Assembly: GCF_001012815.1 (NCBI RefSeq)
Contig: NZ_JYJP01000015.1
Location: forward strand, 124,001 to 188,000
DNA length: 64,000 bases
From: Vibrio mexicanus
GTDB taxonomy: Bacteria > Pseudomonadota > Gammaproteobacteria > Enterobacterales > Vibrionaceae
Direction: 5' to 3'
In this document: piece after piece, positions 36,574-44,882 of the stretch
Layout: every line of letters begins with the position of its first letter
How positions within the stretch are numbered: position 1 is the stretch's first letter
The notes under the pieces: generated by a model
What the model saw: the letters and a program-made list of their open reading frames with translations, nothing else
The model's database searches: none
What the model was told of the DNA's origin: nothing
Program-made: the position numbers and the translations under genes

Positions 36574-36864
36574 TTACGCGTGATCGTTAAGAACGGTCGC
36601 TACTTTTTCGCCAACCACGCCAAAGTTCTCGGCGCCATTGGTTACCACTTTTTGTGCTTGGTCGATGATGTTTAGGTACTTCGGATCACCAGTTTCAAGC
36701 AGTTGGCTAAACGCCGTACCAATTGCGGTTGTGCTTAACGTGTTTAAGTTTCTTAGGTTGTCAGTGGCATCAGCCAGAGCCATCGCTGTAGATTGAGCAA
36801 CGGATTGGTTCGCGGCTTGGAACGCCGATTCCGCCGGATGAGGTGGAGCCTTTACGGTAGTCAT
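36574..36864 (-). CDS. RebB-like protein, class B
   Basis: A 96-residue protein: MTTVKAPPHPAESAFQAANQ, then SVAQSTAMALADATDNLRNL, NTLSTTAIGTAFSQLLETGD and PKYLNIIDQAQKVVTNGAEN. It matches 34962-35228 almost position for position after a divergent N terminus, defining class B. A palindromic hairpin lies just upstream at 36908-36937. Likely an R-body ribbon or accessory protein. Confidence 0.72.
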   Translation of the reverse strand: MTTVKAPPHPAESAFQAANQSVAQSTAMALADATDNLRNLNTLSTTAIGTAFSQLLETGDPKYLNIIDQAQKVVTNGAENFGVVGEKVATVLNDHA

Positions 36865-36907
36865 ATCGAGCCTTATTTCATTAAATCGTTAAACAATAGG
36901 GTGGGAT

Positions 36908-36937
36908 TCTCCTTTGCCAGCGTCCTAGCAAAGGAGA
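36908..36937. repeat. Perfect 10-base inverted repeat between RebB genes
   Basis: TCTCCTTTGC and GCAAAGGAGA form a stem with a ten-base loop, without a following T run. One arm contains GGAGA. It may be an RNA-processing or stability hairpin, or occlude a ribosome site; unproven. Confidence 0.4.
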
Positions 36938-36944
36938 CAACGGA

Positions 36945-37208
36945 TTAACCGTCTTTTTCGATAATGCCTTCAGCGCTTCGGCCAACCACCGATGAGCCGA
37001 TAGACATTAGCGCATTTACGCCTTGAACCGTTGCAGCTTGCATCGTGATTTGAGCTTGCTGCTGAGCACTTGTCGCGTTGTGTGCTGCTGTACCTAGCGC
37101 TTGGCCTGTAGACATCAGAAGGTTGCCCATTGCCATTGCTGGTGTTTCGCCTACAACTTTCGTGTTTACTTGTGTTACTGAGTCAGTCACTTGTTCATTT
37201 ACTGGCAT
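36945..37208 (-). CDS. RebB-family R-body protein, class A
   Basis: An 87-residue RebB-family protein: MPVNEQVTDSVTQVNTKVVG, then ETPAMAMGNLLMSTGQALGT, NATSAQQQAQITMQAATVQG and SSVVGRSAEGIIEKDG. It is nearly identical to 37258-37518 apart from the middle (GQALGTAAHNATS against SHALSNAAHNATA) and C terminus. AAAGGGAAATTAAC precedes ATG. One of a recently duplicated tandem trio. Confidence 0.92.
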   Translation of the reverse strand: MPVNEQVTDSVTQVNTKVVGETPAMAMGNLLMSTGQALGTAAHNATSAQQQAQITMQAATVQGVNALMSIGSSVVGRSAEGIIEKDG

Positions 37209-37257
37209 GTTAATTTCCCTTTAGTAAGTTAAGGTAGAGATTAAAGACGGCTAGGAA

Positions 37258-37518
37258 TTAGCCTTTTTCGATGATGGATTCTGCGCCACGTCCGATAACA
37301 GACGAGCCGATAGCCATCAATGAGTTCACACCCTGCACCGTGGCAGCTTGCATGGTGATTTGAGCTTGTTGTTGAGCGGCAGTTGCGTTGTGAGCAGCAT
37401 TGCTTAGTGCGTGGCTGGTCGACATCAGTAGGTTACCCATCGCCATGGCAGGTGTTTCGCCAACAACCTTAGTATTTACTTGTGTTACCGAGTCAGTAAC
37501 TTGTTCATTTACAGGCAT
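37258..37518 (-). CDS. RebB-family R-body protein, class A
   Basis: An 86-residue RebB-family protein sharing its first 33 residues with the gene at 36945. MSTSHALSNAAHNATAAQQQ and NSLMAIGSSVIGRGAESIIE distinguish it. It ends EKG. About 85-90% of positions match 36945-37208 by eye. The tandem copies point to recent duplication and possibly gene-dosage or ribbon-composition effects. Confidence 0.92.
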   Translation of the reverse strand: MPVNEQVTDSVTQVNTKVVGETPAMAMGNLLMSTSHALSNAAHNATAAQQQAQITMQAATVQGVNSLMAIGSSVIGRGAESIIEKG

Positions 37519-37543
37519 AATATGCTCCTATTTTGGATTGTGA

Positions 37544-37810
37544 TTACTTCTTACTTGGTTCAAGAACGAGTTCGATACTGCGGCCTAGTACTGCTGCTCC
37601 AGTGGAGAACAATGCATTGATCCCCTGTACCGTCGACGTTTGTAGGACGACTGTCCCTTGTTGGTTCGCACCCGTGCTGTTAAGTGATGACACACCTAAC
37701 GCTTGGCTAGTTGATAGCAGGAGATTACCTCCTGCTAGCGCTGGCGTTTCACCGACAACATTGGTGTTTACTTGGGTTACCGAGTCTGTAACCGCATCAT
37801 TTACTGGCAT
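37544..37810 (-). CDS. RebB-family R-body protein, class A, divergent copy
   Basis: An 88-residue RebB protein: MPVNDAVTDSVTQVNTNVVG, then ETPALAGGNLLLSTSQALGV, GANQQGTVVLQTSTVQGINA and a terminal ELVLEPSKK. It is clearly paralogous to the two downstream genes but the QQQAQ core is replaced by ANQQGTVVLQ. ATG 37810 is chosen because GGAG lies seven bases upstream; an in-frame ATG at 37816 is too close to it. First member of the class A trio in transcription order. Confidence 0.88.
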   Translation of the reverse strand: MPVNDAVTDSVTQVNTNVVGETPALAGGNLLLSTSQALGVSSLNSTGANQQGTVVLQTSTVQGINALFSTGAAVLGRSIELVLEPSKK

Positions 37811-37862
37811 CTTCATGCTCCTTTGTGGTTATGGGGTGTCACTGTGAGACCCCAGATACCGT

Positions 37863-38063
37863 TCAAGCGCCTTTCGCCGCGATGGAATAAATTAGGCCAG
37901 AGCCCAATGCGGTATTAGTAACCATGATGGTTTGAATTTGCTGCTGAACCTGAGTCGCGTTCTGAGCCGATTTACCAAGCGATTCCGCAACAATATTCAT
38001 CACCATGTTTCGTGACGCGGTAGGGCAGAACTGGTCCATCATGGTTTTAATATCCACTTCCAT
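37863..38063 (-). CDS. RebB-like protein, class D
   Basis: A 66-residue protein: MEVDIKTMMDQFCPTASRNM, then VMNIVAESLGKSAQNATQVQ and QQIQTIMVTNTALGSGLIYS. QNATQVQQQIQTIMV-x-N matches the RebB core NATSAQQQAQITMQ, with different flanks. It is the furthest upstream RebB-like gene, just after the regulator. ATG 38063 follows AAGAGC weakly. Possibly a nucleating or chaperone subunit. Confidence 0.62.
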   Translation of the reverse strand: MEVDIKTMMDQFCPTASRNMVMNIVAESLGKSAQNATQVQQQIQTIMVTNTALGSGLIYSIAAKGA

Positions 38064-38161
38064 ATTGCATTGCTCTTGTTTGTCTTGATGAGTCAATAAT
38101 ATTTAGTAATGTGGCTATGGACTCGGCGTTACTAATGAACAAAAAGGGCTAAATCCGTGAG

Positions 38162-39346
38162 TTAGTCGAGCAGCGCTTCTTTGTAAGCTTCACGCTGCTT
38201 TTGTCTATATTGTCTTGGTGTGCACTTCTCGTGGCGTTTAAACATCTTCTCGAAGTGGCTTAGGTCTCCAAAACCTGATTGCAAGCAAACGTCGGTGATC
38301 TTTGCCATTGGGTTATCATCGAGAATCGTTTTGGCGTAGCGAACACGAAGCTGAACCAATATCGACTTAAATGAGTTGTTGAGATACTGCCTAAACAAAA
38401 ATGAAAGATGAGAAGGGCTGGTAAAGGAAGCATCGGCAACGGACTGGAGTGAAAGCTCATCCCGGTAGTGCGTGCTGATGTATAACAGAGATTTGTAAAG
38501 CGCTGGGTGCGTATTTTGGAATGCCTCCAAGTCTTCGTTGAGCAAACAACCGATGAGATCTTGCTTTACTGAAGGCTTGTTTGTGATACCGAGAGAGGAC
38601 ACATCTTTATCAGTGATTCGGTAAGGGTGCGATGAGACTAGCGTCATCATCACTTTCTGCAATTGAGCTACATTACCGGGCCAGTCAAATTGACAAAGCA
38701 GATCGCGAGCCTGTGGGCTGATTTTGGGTGGTTTTGATAATCCGAATAGCGTTAGGAAATGATCGATGTAAACAGAGATATCTTCTTGTCGTTCACAGAG
38801 GGGCGGAATATGAAGTTCTAAATGAGGAGCACTGCTGCCAAGTATCTTAGATAGGAACTGATGATTGTTGGTTAACGTTTGGGTACAAGAGACAACCAGT
38901 TGAACATTGTTTTGAGTGAGCTGGCGATAGATTTCTTCATTTGAGAAAAGGTAGGTCAGATAATCTTTGTGCTGGTCATTGAGCTTGTCGATTTCGGCAA
39001 GAAACAACATTCCATTAACCGCATTGCTAATGCTCACATCGAGATACTGTTTGTAATCATCAAGGTGGCTAGTTTCTGAAGAGACATAGATGAACTGGCC
39101 ATCGGCGTTAGGTCTGTTTTGATGAATGTAGTGAGCCAGTGTTCGTTTTTCAGTTCCTGTTTCCCCGCTAATAAAAATGGGGATATTGATTTGAGAGGCG
39201 TAAATCAACTGTCTTTTGATTTTATTGATGGCATCACTGTTACCCAAAAGCGGAAAGGGTGACTCATTGTTAGGTATGTGAATATCCGACAAGCGTTCAT
39301 GATTACTGAATTGTTTAGATAAAGCCGTATTGTATAACCCGTCCAT
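38162..39346 (-). CDS. Degenerate AAA-domain regulator with AraC-type HTH
   Basis: A 394-residue regulator upstream of the reb genes. N-terminal half resembles the sigma-54-activator AAA domain: PIFISGETGTEKRTLAHYIH (Walker A with EK for GK) and GMLFLAEIDKLND (Walker B with Ala for Asp). The GAFTGA loop that contacts sigma-54 is missing, and PPLCERQEDI has Cys for the usual Arg. C-terminal AraC HTH (about 280-385): SVADASFTSPSHLSFLFRQY, DVCLQSGFGDLSHFEKMFKR. So it probably binds DNA and ligand or partner through a non-ATPase AAA fold, acting on reb promoters without sigma-54. Confidence 0.78.
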   Translation of the reverse strand: MDGLYNTALSKQFSNHERLSDIHIPNNESPFPLLGNSDAINKIKRQLIYASQINIPIFISGETGTEKRTLAHYIHQNRPNADGQFIYVSSETSHLDDYKQYLDVSISNAVNGMLFLAEIDKLNDQHKDYLTYLFSNEEIYRQLTQNNVQLVVSCTQTLTNNHQFLSKILGSSAPHLELHIPPLCERQEDISVYIDHFLTLFGLSKPPKISPQARDLLCQFDWPGNVAQLQKVMMTLVSSHPYRITDKDVSSLGITNKPSVKQDLIGCLLNEDLEAFQNTHPALYKSLLYISTHYRDELSLQSVADASFTSPSHLSFLFRQYLNNSFKSILVQLRVRYAKTILDDNPMAKITDVCLQSGFGDLSHFEKMFKRHEKCTPRQYRQKQREAYKEALLD

Positions 39347-39667
39347 AGTATTTTCCTTTTTATAGCCATTTGACGTTGAGGTTTATGCTATTCGGGATTA
39401 CTTGGTATGAATCGGAGTGGATACCGTATTTTGCGGGGTTAACTGCCGAAATTTCATGCCTTTATCATAGTGTTCGGACTTTTTGCGAACCGAATCACGC
39501 TTGTATCGCGTTGCAATTACATCCTATTAAATTAGTACCTATCGACTTTTATTCGAACCAGTACCACATAAAGTTGTAATCACTTTGTTTGTCATTGTTT
39601 TGTAATATGAATCGATATTCCAAAATTTCCCCTTCGTCGCATACTGGTTTGGGGGGTGGGGAAATAA
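39347..39667. other. Intergenic region upstream of the regulator
   Basis: AT-rich sequence with no convincing coding frame. It holds the start region and presumably the promoter of the regulator at 39346. No clear sigma-70 hexamers or operators can be named. Confidence 0.35.
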
Positions 39668-39696
39668 AAAATCCGATGTAATTTGCATCGGATTTT
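39668..39696. terminator. Intrinsic terminator after the NAD-binding protein gene
   Basis: AAAATCCGATG and CATCGGATTTT form an 11-base stem with a T run on either strand. It lies 50 bases beyond the minus-strand stop at 39746. Confidence 0.88.
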
Positions 39697-39745
39697 GGTC
39701 TGGTTGGTGTGAGTTGAACGTGGGAAGTTATAGCAACCTATGCGG

Positions 39746-40431
39746 TTAACTGGATAACTCTTCCGCTTGTCTGCGCATCTCGACACTATCAATAAAATAG
39801 ACGGAATCAGTTGTGGCTTCGAGCAATGTGTGAGTCATGGCCTTGGCAACCATGCTCGCTCTGATGGGGATGTATTTAGCGAGTGGGCCACGCATGATTG
39901 GGCGAATTACGCGCATAACGGTTTGCAAAATTGCCTCATCGGTACGTGGGTTGTCACGCAGACCTTTTAAAGGTCCTGGCCTTGCAAATAAGACAGACGT
40001 AAAACCCATTCGGCTCAGTGTTGCTTCCATTTTTCCTTTCGTTCGTAGGTAATGGGAGAGTGAGCGAGGCGAAGCCCTAAACTAGAGACCACCGCGAGGT
40101 GTTCCACGCCCTTTGCTTTCATGTCTTTGGCAACTTGGCAAACGAGGTCGTAGTCAATTTTCGCTAGGTTTTCTTTTGAGCCTGCTTGCTTGAGGGTCGT
40201 CCCCAAACAGATGAAACCGAAAGTTGGTAATGGTTGATCCGAATTCAACGCAGGGATCTTAAGTTGTTTGTCTTTGAATTGCTCTAGTTTTGAGTGGAAG
40301 AATGGCAATTCCTTGCGCGTTAATGCGTAAACCTTACCGACGGAGTTTTCTTCGAGAAGCTCTTTGAGTACTTCCGTTCCTACTAACCCAGATGCGCCGG
40401 CGATAATAACTGCTTGGTCGGTATTTTTCAT
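39746..40431 (-). CDS. NAD(P)-binding oxidoreductase-like protein (frameshift near 40035)
   Basis: About 229 residues of the NAD-dependent epimerase/dehydratase fold, similar to the HTATIP2/semialdehyde-dehydrogenase-like proteins. ATG 40431 has AGGA eight bases upstream. AVIIAGASGLVGTEVLKELL is the nucleotide-binding loop; TFGFICLGTTLKQAGSKENL and VVSSLGLRLAHSPITYERK follow. The frame breaks at AAGGAAAAATGG near 40035; one extra G gives YERKGKMEATLSRMGF and continues SVLFARPGPLKGLRDNPRTD to 39746. Substrate unknown. Confidence 0.75.
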
Positions 40432-40668
40432 CTGAGGAATTCCTAGTACTAATGGGTAAAGTTTAGCCGCTTGCCCACGCCAATCAAGCATAGACAAGCG
40501 TGCGTCAGTGTAATCATAACTGAGGGTATTTTGGTGTGATTAACAACGAATTTCATTGACTGAATGCAACAAATTGAAGGTATTTGCGAAACGATTCTGA
40601 ATTTCAGGCAATTATGCCCCTGTGATGAGTGAACATTGCAGCAGGGGCGTTGCCTTTATATGAGAATG

Positions 40669-40761
40669 TTAAGTCATTGAGAGTGGGACTTTCTTCGAGC
40701 GTTTGGATGAGTTATTGGGCTTATTTGACTTCGATTTTTGAGCTCTTTGATTAGCAAACAT
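40669..40761 (-). CDS. Small basic peptide, 30 aa
   Basis: ATG 40761 has the strong ribosome site GAGGAGG about five bases upstream. The product MFANQRAQKSKSNKPNNSSK followed by RSKKVPLSMT has 8 Lys/Arg and many Ser/Asn, no hydrophobic helix. The rest of 40498-41012 contains no other gene-like frame. A strong ribosome site before such a short frame makes it worth testing, but it could also be a leader peptide. Confidence 0.4.
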   Translation of the reverse strand: MFANQRAQKSKSNKPNNSSKRSKKVPLSMT

Positions 40762-41012
40762 AAAACCTCCTCGATGTGACGATTTAGGGCTCAGTAAGCG
40801 TGTTGTTATTTTGGCTTAGCTTGCCCAGTAACACATTAATGCAGGATATGTACCGAATAGTAAGTATAGCTAACTTAGCTAAATTGATAGAAATATTGAT
40901 AGCGCGGTATTGTGTTCTCAAAATGCGAGTCTAATTGGTAACACCAATACGCTAGAGAAATGAAGCGTTTAGCGATAGACTGGACAGTCTTCTAAACGTC
41001 CAAGGAAGTGAT

Positions 41013-41624
41013 ATGAACATTACGTTGAGTGAACTTGAAGCGAATCAGGTTTATCACCTTTTTACTCAAACAGTAACACCTCGCCCAGTGGCTTGGGTAC
41101 TGACCGATTCAGGTTCAAAAAACTATAATCTTGCCCCTTTTTCTTACTTCACACCAATATCGAGTAACCCGCCTATCATGATGTTTTCTGTGGGTAAAAA
41201 GCCTAACGGAGATGTGAAAGATACGGTGAGAAATGTCAAAGAAAAACAGAAGCTCGTGATCCATATCGCTTCAGCCGATCATGCGAAGCTGGTGACTGAA
41301 TCTGCCGCAACGCTTGATCATGGAGACTCTGAAGTAACGGCGAATGATATTGAACTTGTTCCATTCGACGATTTTGAACTGCCAAGAATAAAGGATTGTG
41401 CCGTGGCTTTTGCTTGCACCTTGTTCGAAGTGCAAGAGATAGGGGAAACACCTCAGTCGCTTGTGTTTGCGAAAGTGGAGAAGGTCTATGTTGCTGAGTC
41501 AATCAGCACTCAAAACGGTGATCGTATTACTATCGATGCGAAAGCACTGAATCCGCTTGCTCGTTTAGGTGGTGCTCAATACGCGATATTAGATGAACCT
41601 TTCTCTGTTCAACGTCCTAAGTAA
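41013..41624 (+). CDS. Flavin reductase-like FMN-binding split-barrel protein
   Basis: A 203-residue protein of the flavoreductase-like split-barrel family. [40 protein letters not shown] and [20 protein letters not shown] are the family flavin-binding elements; the C-terminal part has [20 protein letters not shown]. These bind FMN and often reduce it or use it as a cofactor. It precedes the cobalamin genes by 22 bases on the same strand, but a functional link to CobT is not shown. GGAAG precedes the ATG. Confidence 0.88.
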   Translation: MNITLSELEANQVYHLFTQTVTPRPVAWVLTDSGSKNYNLAPFSYFTPISSNPPIMMFSVGKKPNGDVKDTVRNVKEKQKLVIHIASADHAKLVTESAATLDHGDSEVTANDIELVPFDDFELPRIKDCAVAFACTLFEVQEIGETPQSLVFAKVEKVYVAESISTQNGDRITIDAKALNPLARLGGAQYAILDEPFSVQRPK

Positions 41625-41646
41625 TACCACTAGAGCTGGAATTCCT

Positions 41647-42673
41647 ATGTTAGATAAGCAATTTGAGACGGCGATTGCCCAACGAATAGACAACAAAACG
41701 AAACCGTTAGGTGCCCTTGGTCAACTAGAGCACGTGGCGGCGCAATTGGCTTGATTCAAAGCAAGGTAAGAGCGAAGCGGTGACGAGCATTTCAATTAGT
41801 CAGCCAACAGTGTTGGTGTTTGCCGGCGACCATGGCATTGCTGATAACGGCGTGAGCATTGCCCCAAGCGCAGTCACGCAGCAAATGGTGTTGAATTTCT
41901 TGGCGGGTGGTGCAGCGATTAACTGTTTTTGCCGTAGCAACGATGTCGCATTAAAAGTTATCGATACCGGCATTTTGCTGCCTGTTGAACAAGCGCATCC
42001 TCAGTTGGTTGTGCAACGCCTTGGCACACGAACAGAAGACTTGTCAAAGCGCGCAGCTATGTCTTTAGAGAAAGTCAATGAAGGCATTGAATTGGGTAAA
42101 CGCATTGTTCAGCAAACTATTGAATCTGGCTCAAATCTGGTGATGTTTGGCGAGATGGGAATTGGCAATACCAGCAGTGCTGCGGCGATTTTGGCAGCGC
42201 TATCGGATCTCGCGGTTGAAGACTGTGTTGGTCTAGGTACAGGCATCAGCGAAGAGCAATACCAAACCAAAGTATCACTCGTTTCTCAAGGCGTGAAGCG
42301 ATGCCAAGGCTCATCACCATTAGAAGTACTAAGCCAAGTAGGTGGCTTTGAAATTGTACAAATGGTTGGCGGCTTCATGGGTGCTTATGAGAAGAAAACC
42401 CCAATTGTTGTTGATGGGTTTATTGTGACGGCGGCGGCTTACGTGGCTGCGTTGATTGAGCCAAAGTGTCGTGATTACATGATCTTTGCTCATCAGTCTC
42501 AAGAATCTGCTCATAAGCATATGTTGAAAGCGCTCGATGCTAAGCCCTTGCTCGACCTCGGATTAAGATTAGGAGAAGGGACGGGCGCGGTATTGTCGGT
42601 TCCATTGATTCGCGCTGCAGCGGAGTTCTATAACTCGATGGCCAGCTTTGAAGACGCCGGAGTGACGGTGTAA
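41647..42673 (+). CDS. cobT: Nicotinate-nucleotide-DMB phosphoribosyltransferase (frameshift near 41753)
   Basis: CobT makes alpha-ribazole phosphate from nicotinate mononucleotide and dimethylbenzimidazole for the lower ligand of cobalamin. Start ATG 41647 gives [20 protein letters not shown], then [15 protein letters not shown] before the break near 41753. The continuation [40 protein letters not shown] and [20 protein letters not shown] holds the family core, with the catalytic glutamate in the C-terminal third. The shift requires a net gain of one or loss of two bases near CAATTGGCTTG. About 341 residues, the family length. The stop overlaps cobS by one base (TAATG). Confidence 0.85.
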
Positions 42674-43457
42674 TGCTAAGCGGCATCAAGTACCAAATTG
42701 AACTGTTTTGGTTAGCGCTTGGGTTTTTCTCTCGTATCCCTATGCCATCAAGCACGCCATACTCGGAAGATAGAATGAACCGTGCAGGGCGTTACTTTTC
42801 TCTAGTGGGTTTGTTACTCGGTGCACTCTGTGCGCTTGTCTATTGGGGACTAAGTTTCGTTCTACCGACATCGATTGCACTGTTTCTCATGATGGTGTTT
42901 AGCCTATTACTTACAGGCGCTTTTCATGAAGATGGATTAACAGATATGGCGGATGGTATCGGTGGCGGTATGACGACCGAGCGCCGCTTAACCATCATGA
43001 AAGACAGTCGAATCGGTACTTATGGTGCGAGTGCCTTAATCATGGCGCTGCTCGGTAAGTATGCACTGTTAATCGAATTAGCAAATGGCGTTTCGGTTGT
43101 GATTGTCCTGCTGCTTAGCTACCCGTTAAGTCGCGCGGTAGCTGCGTCGCTCATCTATGATATGCCTTATGTGACCGACCCTGACTCCAGTAAAAGTAAG
43201 CCACTAGCGAACAAACAGACCCGCTTTGAGTTGCTGTTTTTGCTGCTGATAGGGGTATTGCCTGTTGCTATCTTTAACTGGCAATTTGCCATCGCGATTT
43301 GCGGGTTGTTAGCGTTAGTTGCTTCGCGTTAAAGGCTTGGCTTATGCGTCGAATTGGCGGATTCACGGGTGACTGTTTGGGTGCGGTTCAGCAAATTTCT
43401 GAGCTCGTGATTTATATTGGCTTCTCGTCATACTTGTATCTCGGCTTTGTTTTTTAG
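42673..43457 (+). CDS. cobS: Cobalamin synthase (frameshift near 43324)
   Basis: Membrane enzyme that joins adenosyl-GDP-cobinamide and alpha-ribazole (or its phosphate). About 261 residues with five to seven helices. [20 protein letters not shown] and [20 protein letters not shown] with [20 protein letters not shown] are the family core with acidic metal-binding residues. The frame breaks near 43324; one extra T (GCTTTC) gives [20 protein letters not shown], then [14 protein letters not shown], ending at 43457. The RRIGGFTGD motif confirms the repaired frame. It overlaps the cobT stop by one base. Confidence 0.85.
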
Positions 43458-43511
43458 GCGTATCGATGTAAGCGATACTTCTATATCAAGCGGGGTGTGT
43501 TTGGAGTAAAA

Positions 43512-44118
43512 ATGATTCATCTTATTTTGGGCGGAGCGCTCAGGAAAGTCCAGTTATGCCGAGGCTTGCGTTCAAGACTATGTTTCTGCTCTCCTAGAGA
43601 CTAGTCATACGGAAACTGATCATATTGGTACTGTTCGCAGTGGAACGGGTTCATCTAAGAATTTTCCCCATTATGTCGCCACGGCAACAGCGTTTGATGA
43701 TGAGATGGAAGCTCGGATTGCTCATCATCAGGACTCTCGCGGCTCAAAGTGGGTGACACACGAATGTCCAACTGAGTTAGCAAAGTTACTGCGCACGTTT
43801 GTTAGCGATGAGGTTGTTTTGGTCGATTGCTTAACCTTGTGGATGAACAACATTATCTACAATGATGGTTATCAGTTGAAGCAAAGTGATATACAGCAGC
43901 GCGTCGATGATTTGGTTGAAGCTATTGAGAGCTGCGAGGCTACGTTGGTCCTTGTTTCAAACGAAGTAGGGCTAGGAGTGGTGCCGATGGGCGAAGTGTC
44001 TCGCTTGTTTGTCGATAACGCAGGCTGGATGAATCAAGCCATCGCGCGGGTTGCAACGCGAGTTGATTTCGTTGCTGCGGGCTTACCTATGACGTTGAAA
44101 GGCGGAGATAAAAACTGA
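43512..44118 (+). CDS. cobU: Adenosylcobinamide kinase/guanylyltransferase (frameshift near 43535)
   Basis: Bifunctional nucleotide-loop enzyme that phosphorylates and GMP-activates adenosylcobinamide. ATG 43512 has GGAG upstream. After MIHLILGG the expected P-loop GGARSGKSS needs two bases restored in GGAGCGCTC (a lost GC unit); the frame then reads SYAEACVQDYVSALLE and on to FDDEMEARIAHHQDSRGSKW, VLVDCLTLWMNNI and VSNEVGLGVVPMG. About 202 residues, somewhat longer than usual because of a stretch around 30-60 (HTETDHIGTVRSGTGSSKN) that looks like an insertion. It sits between cobS and cobC. Confidence 0.82.
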
Positions 44119-44142
44119 TGACGGGTAACAGAGAGAAGTCAT

Positions 44143-44754
44143 ATGGAAACGTATAATCTTTACCTGCTACGCCATGGCAAAACTTTGGGGCCAGCGGCAC
44201 TAAATGGTCAAACTGATGTTGGTGTTGAAGCTGAGTATCAAAAGCAGATTGCCGAGGAAACGGTTAAGCAGGGGTTCGCGGCTGAGGCTATCATCACTTC
44301 CCCTTTGGTTCGCTGCCACGATTTAGCGCTTAAAATCGCACAGATGCGAGAAAATCCAAACGTTACCATTTCTTCTAAACTTCAAGAGCTCAGCTTTGGA
44401 GATTATGACGGCAGAACTTTCGATGACCTTTCTGAACAGTGGGGAAACTTAGAAGCGTTTTGGCAATCACCCGCTGTGAGTACTTTGCCTAATGCGGAGC
44501 CGCTTCAAGATTTTCATGATAGGGTAACGAGAGAATGGCAATCACTTGTTGTTAATCTCAAAAGTGACAGTTTGATTGTGTGCCATGCGGGCACCATACG
44601 AATGATATTGGCCAATGTACTCAATGTTGATTGGGAGAATCCGAGCTGGTACTCGGCGCTGTCTATTGGCTATCACTCGATTACTCATATACAAATTACA
44701 AAAACTGAAGAGATTTTTACTAACGTCAAAATGATCTCCAAGCCCCTGTTTTGA
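44143..44754 (+). CDS. cobC: Alpha-ribazole phosphatase-like histidine phosphatase
   Basis: A 203-residue histidine phosphatase. LYLLRHGKTLGPAALNGQTD carries the RHG catalytic motif; LQELSFGDYDGRTFDDLSEQ and IVCHAGTIRMILANVLNV hold the remaining catalytic residues. Placement right after cobTSU argues for removal of the phosphate from alpha-ribazole-5-phosphate or from adenosylcobalamin phosphate. The stop overlaps the first unit of a 16-base tandem repeat (44753-44816). Confidence 0.85.
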   Translation: METYNLYLLRHGKTLGPAALNGQTDVGVEAEYQKQIAEETVKQGFAAEAIITSPLVRCHDLALKIAQMRENPNVTISSKLQELSFGDYDGRTFDDLSEQWGNLEAFWQSPAVSTLPNAEPLQDFHDRVTREWQSLVVNLKSDSLIVCHAGTIRMILANVLNVDWENPSWYSALSIGYHSITHIQITKTEEIFTNVKMISKPLF

Positions 44755-44816
44755 TAAGGATCGAGTTTGATACGGATCGACTTTGAAACGGATCGAATTT
44801 GATACAGATCGAATGG
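44753..44816. repeat. Four tandem 16-base repeats after cobC
   Basis: Four units of GATAC/AGGATCGA-N-TTT type: GATAAGGATCGAGTTT, GATACGGATCGACTTT, GAAACGGATCGAATTT, GATACAGATCGAATGG. The core GGATCGA is invariant in three units. It starts in the cobC stop codon and ends 67 bases before pepF. It could be slipped-strand-derived or a regulatory binding array. Confidence 0.8.
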
Positions 44817-44882
44817 CGGCGCACATTCAATAACGACGACACATTCCGTATCAGCAATCGCTCTGATACGTAAGGATAAAGA

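Noticed and set aside
37533..37847. Open frame on the plus strand
   Set aside because: Antisense to a clear RebB gene with a matching ribosome site on the other strand.
34962..38063. Repeated elements that might be a CRISPR array
   Set aside because: The repeats are protein-coding paralogues with start codons and ribosome sites, and no regular short repeat-spacer pattern exists.
38162..39346. Full sigma-54 enhancer-binding protein
   Set aside because: The GAFTGA loop and Walker B aspartate are missing, so sigma-54 activation is unlikely.
39370..39579. Small plus-strand gene
   Set aside because: No ribosome site, atypical composition, and it lies in the upstream region of the regulator.
40770..41012. 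Cobalamin riboswitch before the cob genes
   Set aside because: No B12-box-like sequence or clear multi-stem fold is seen upstream of 41013 or cobT, and none before btuC.
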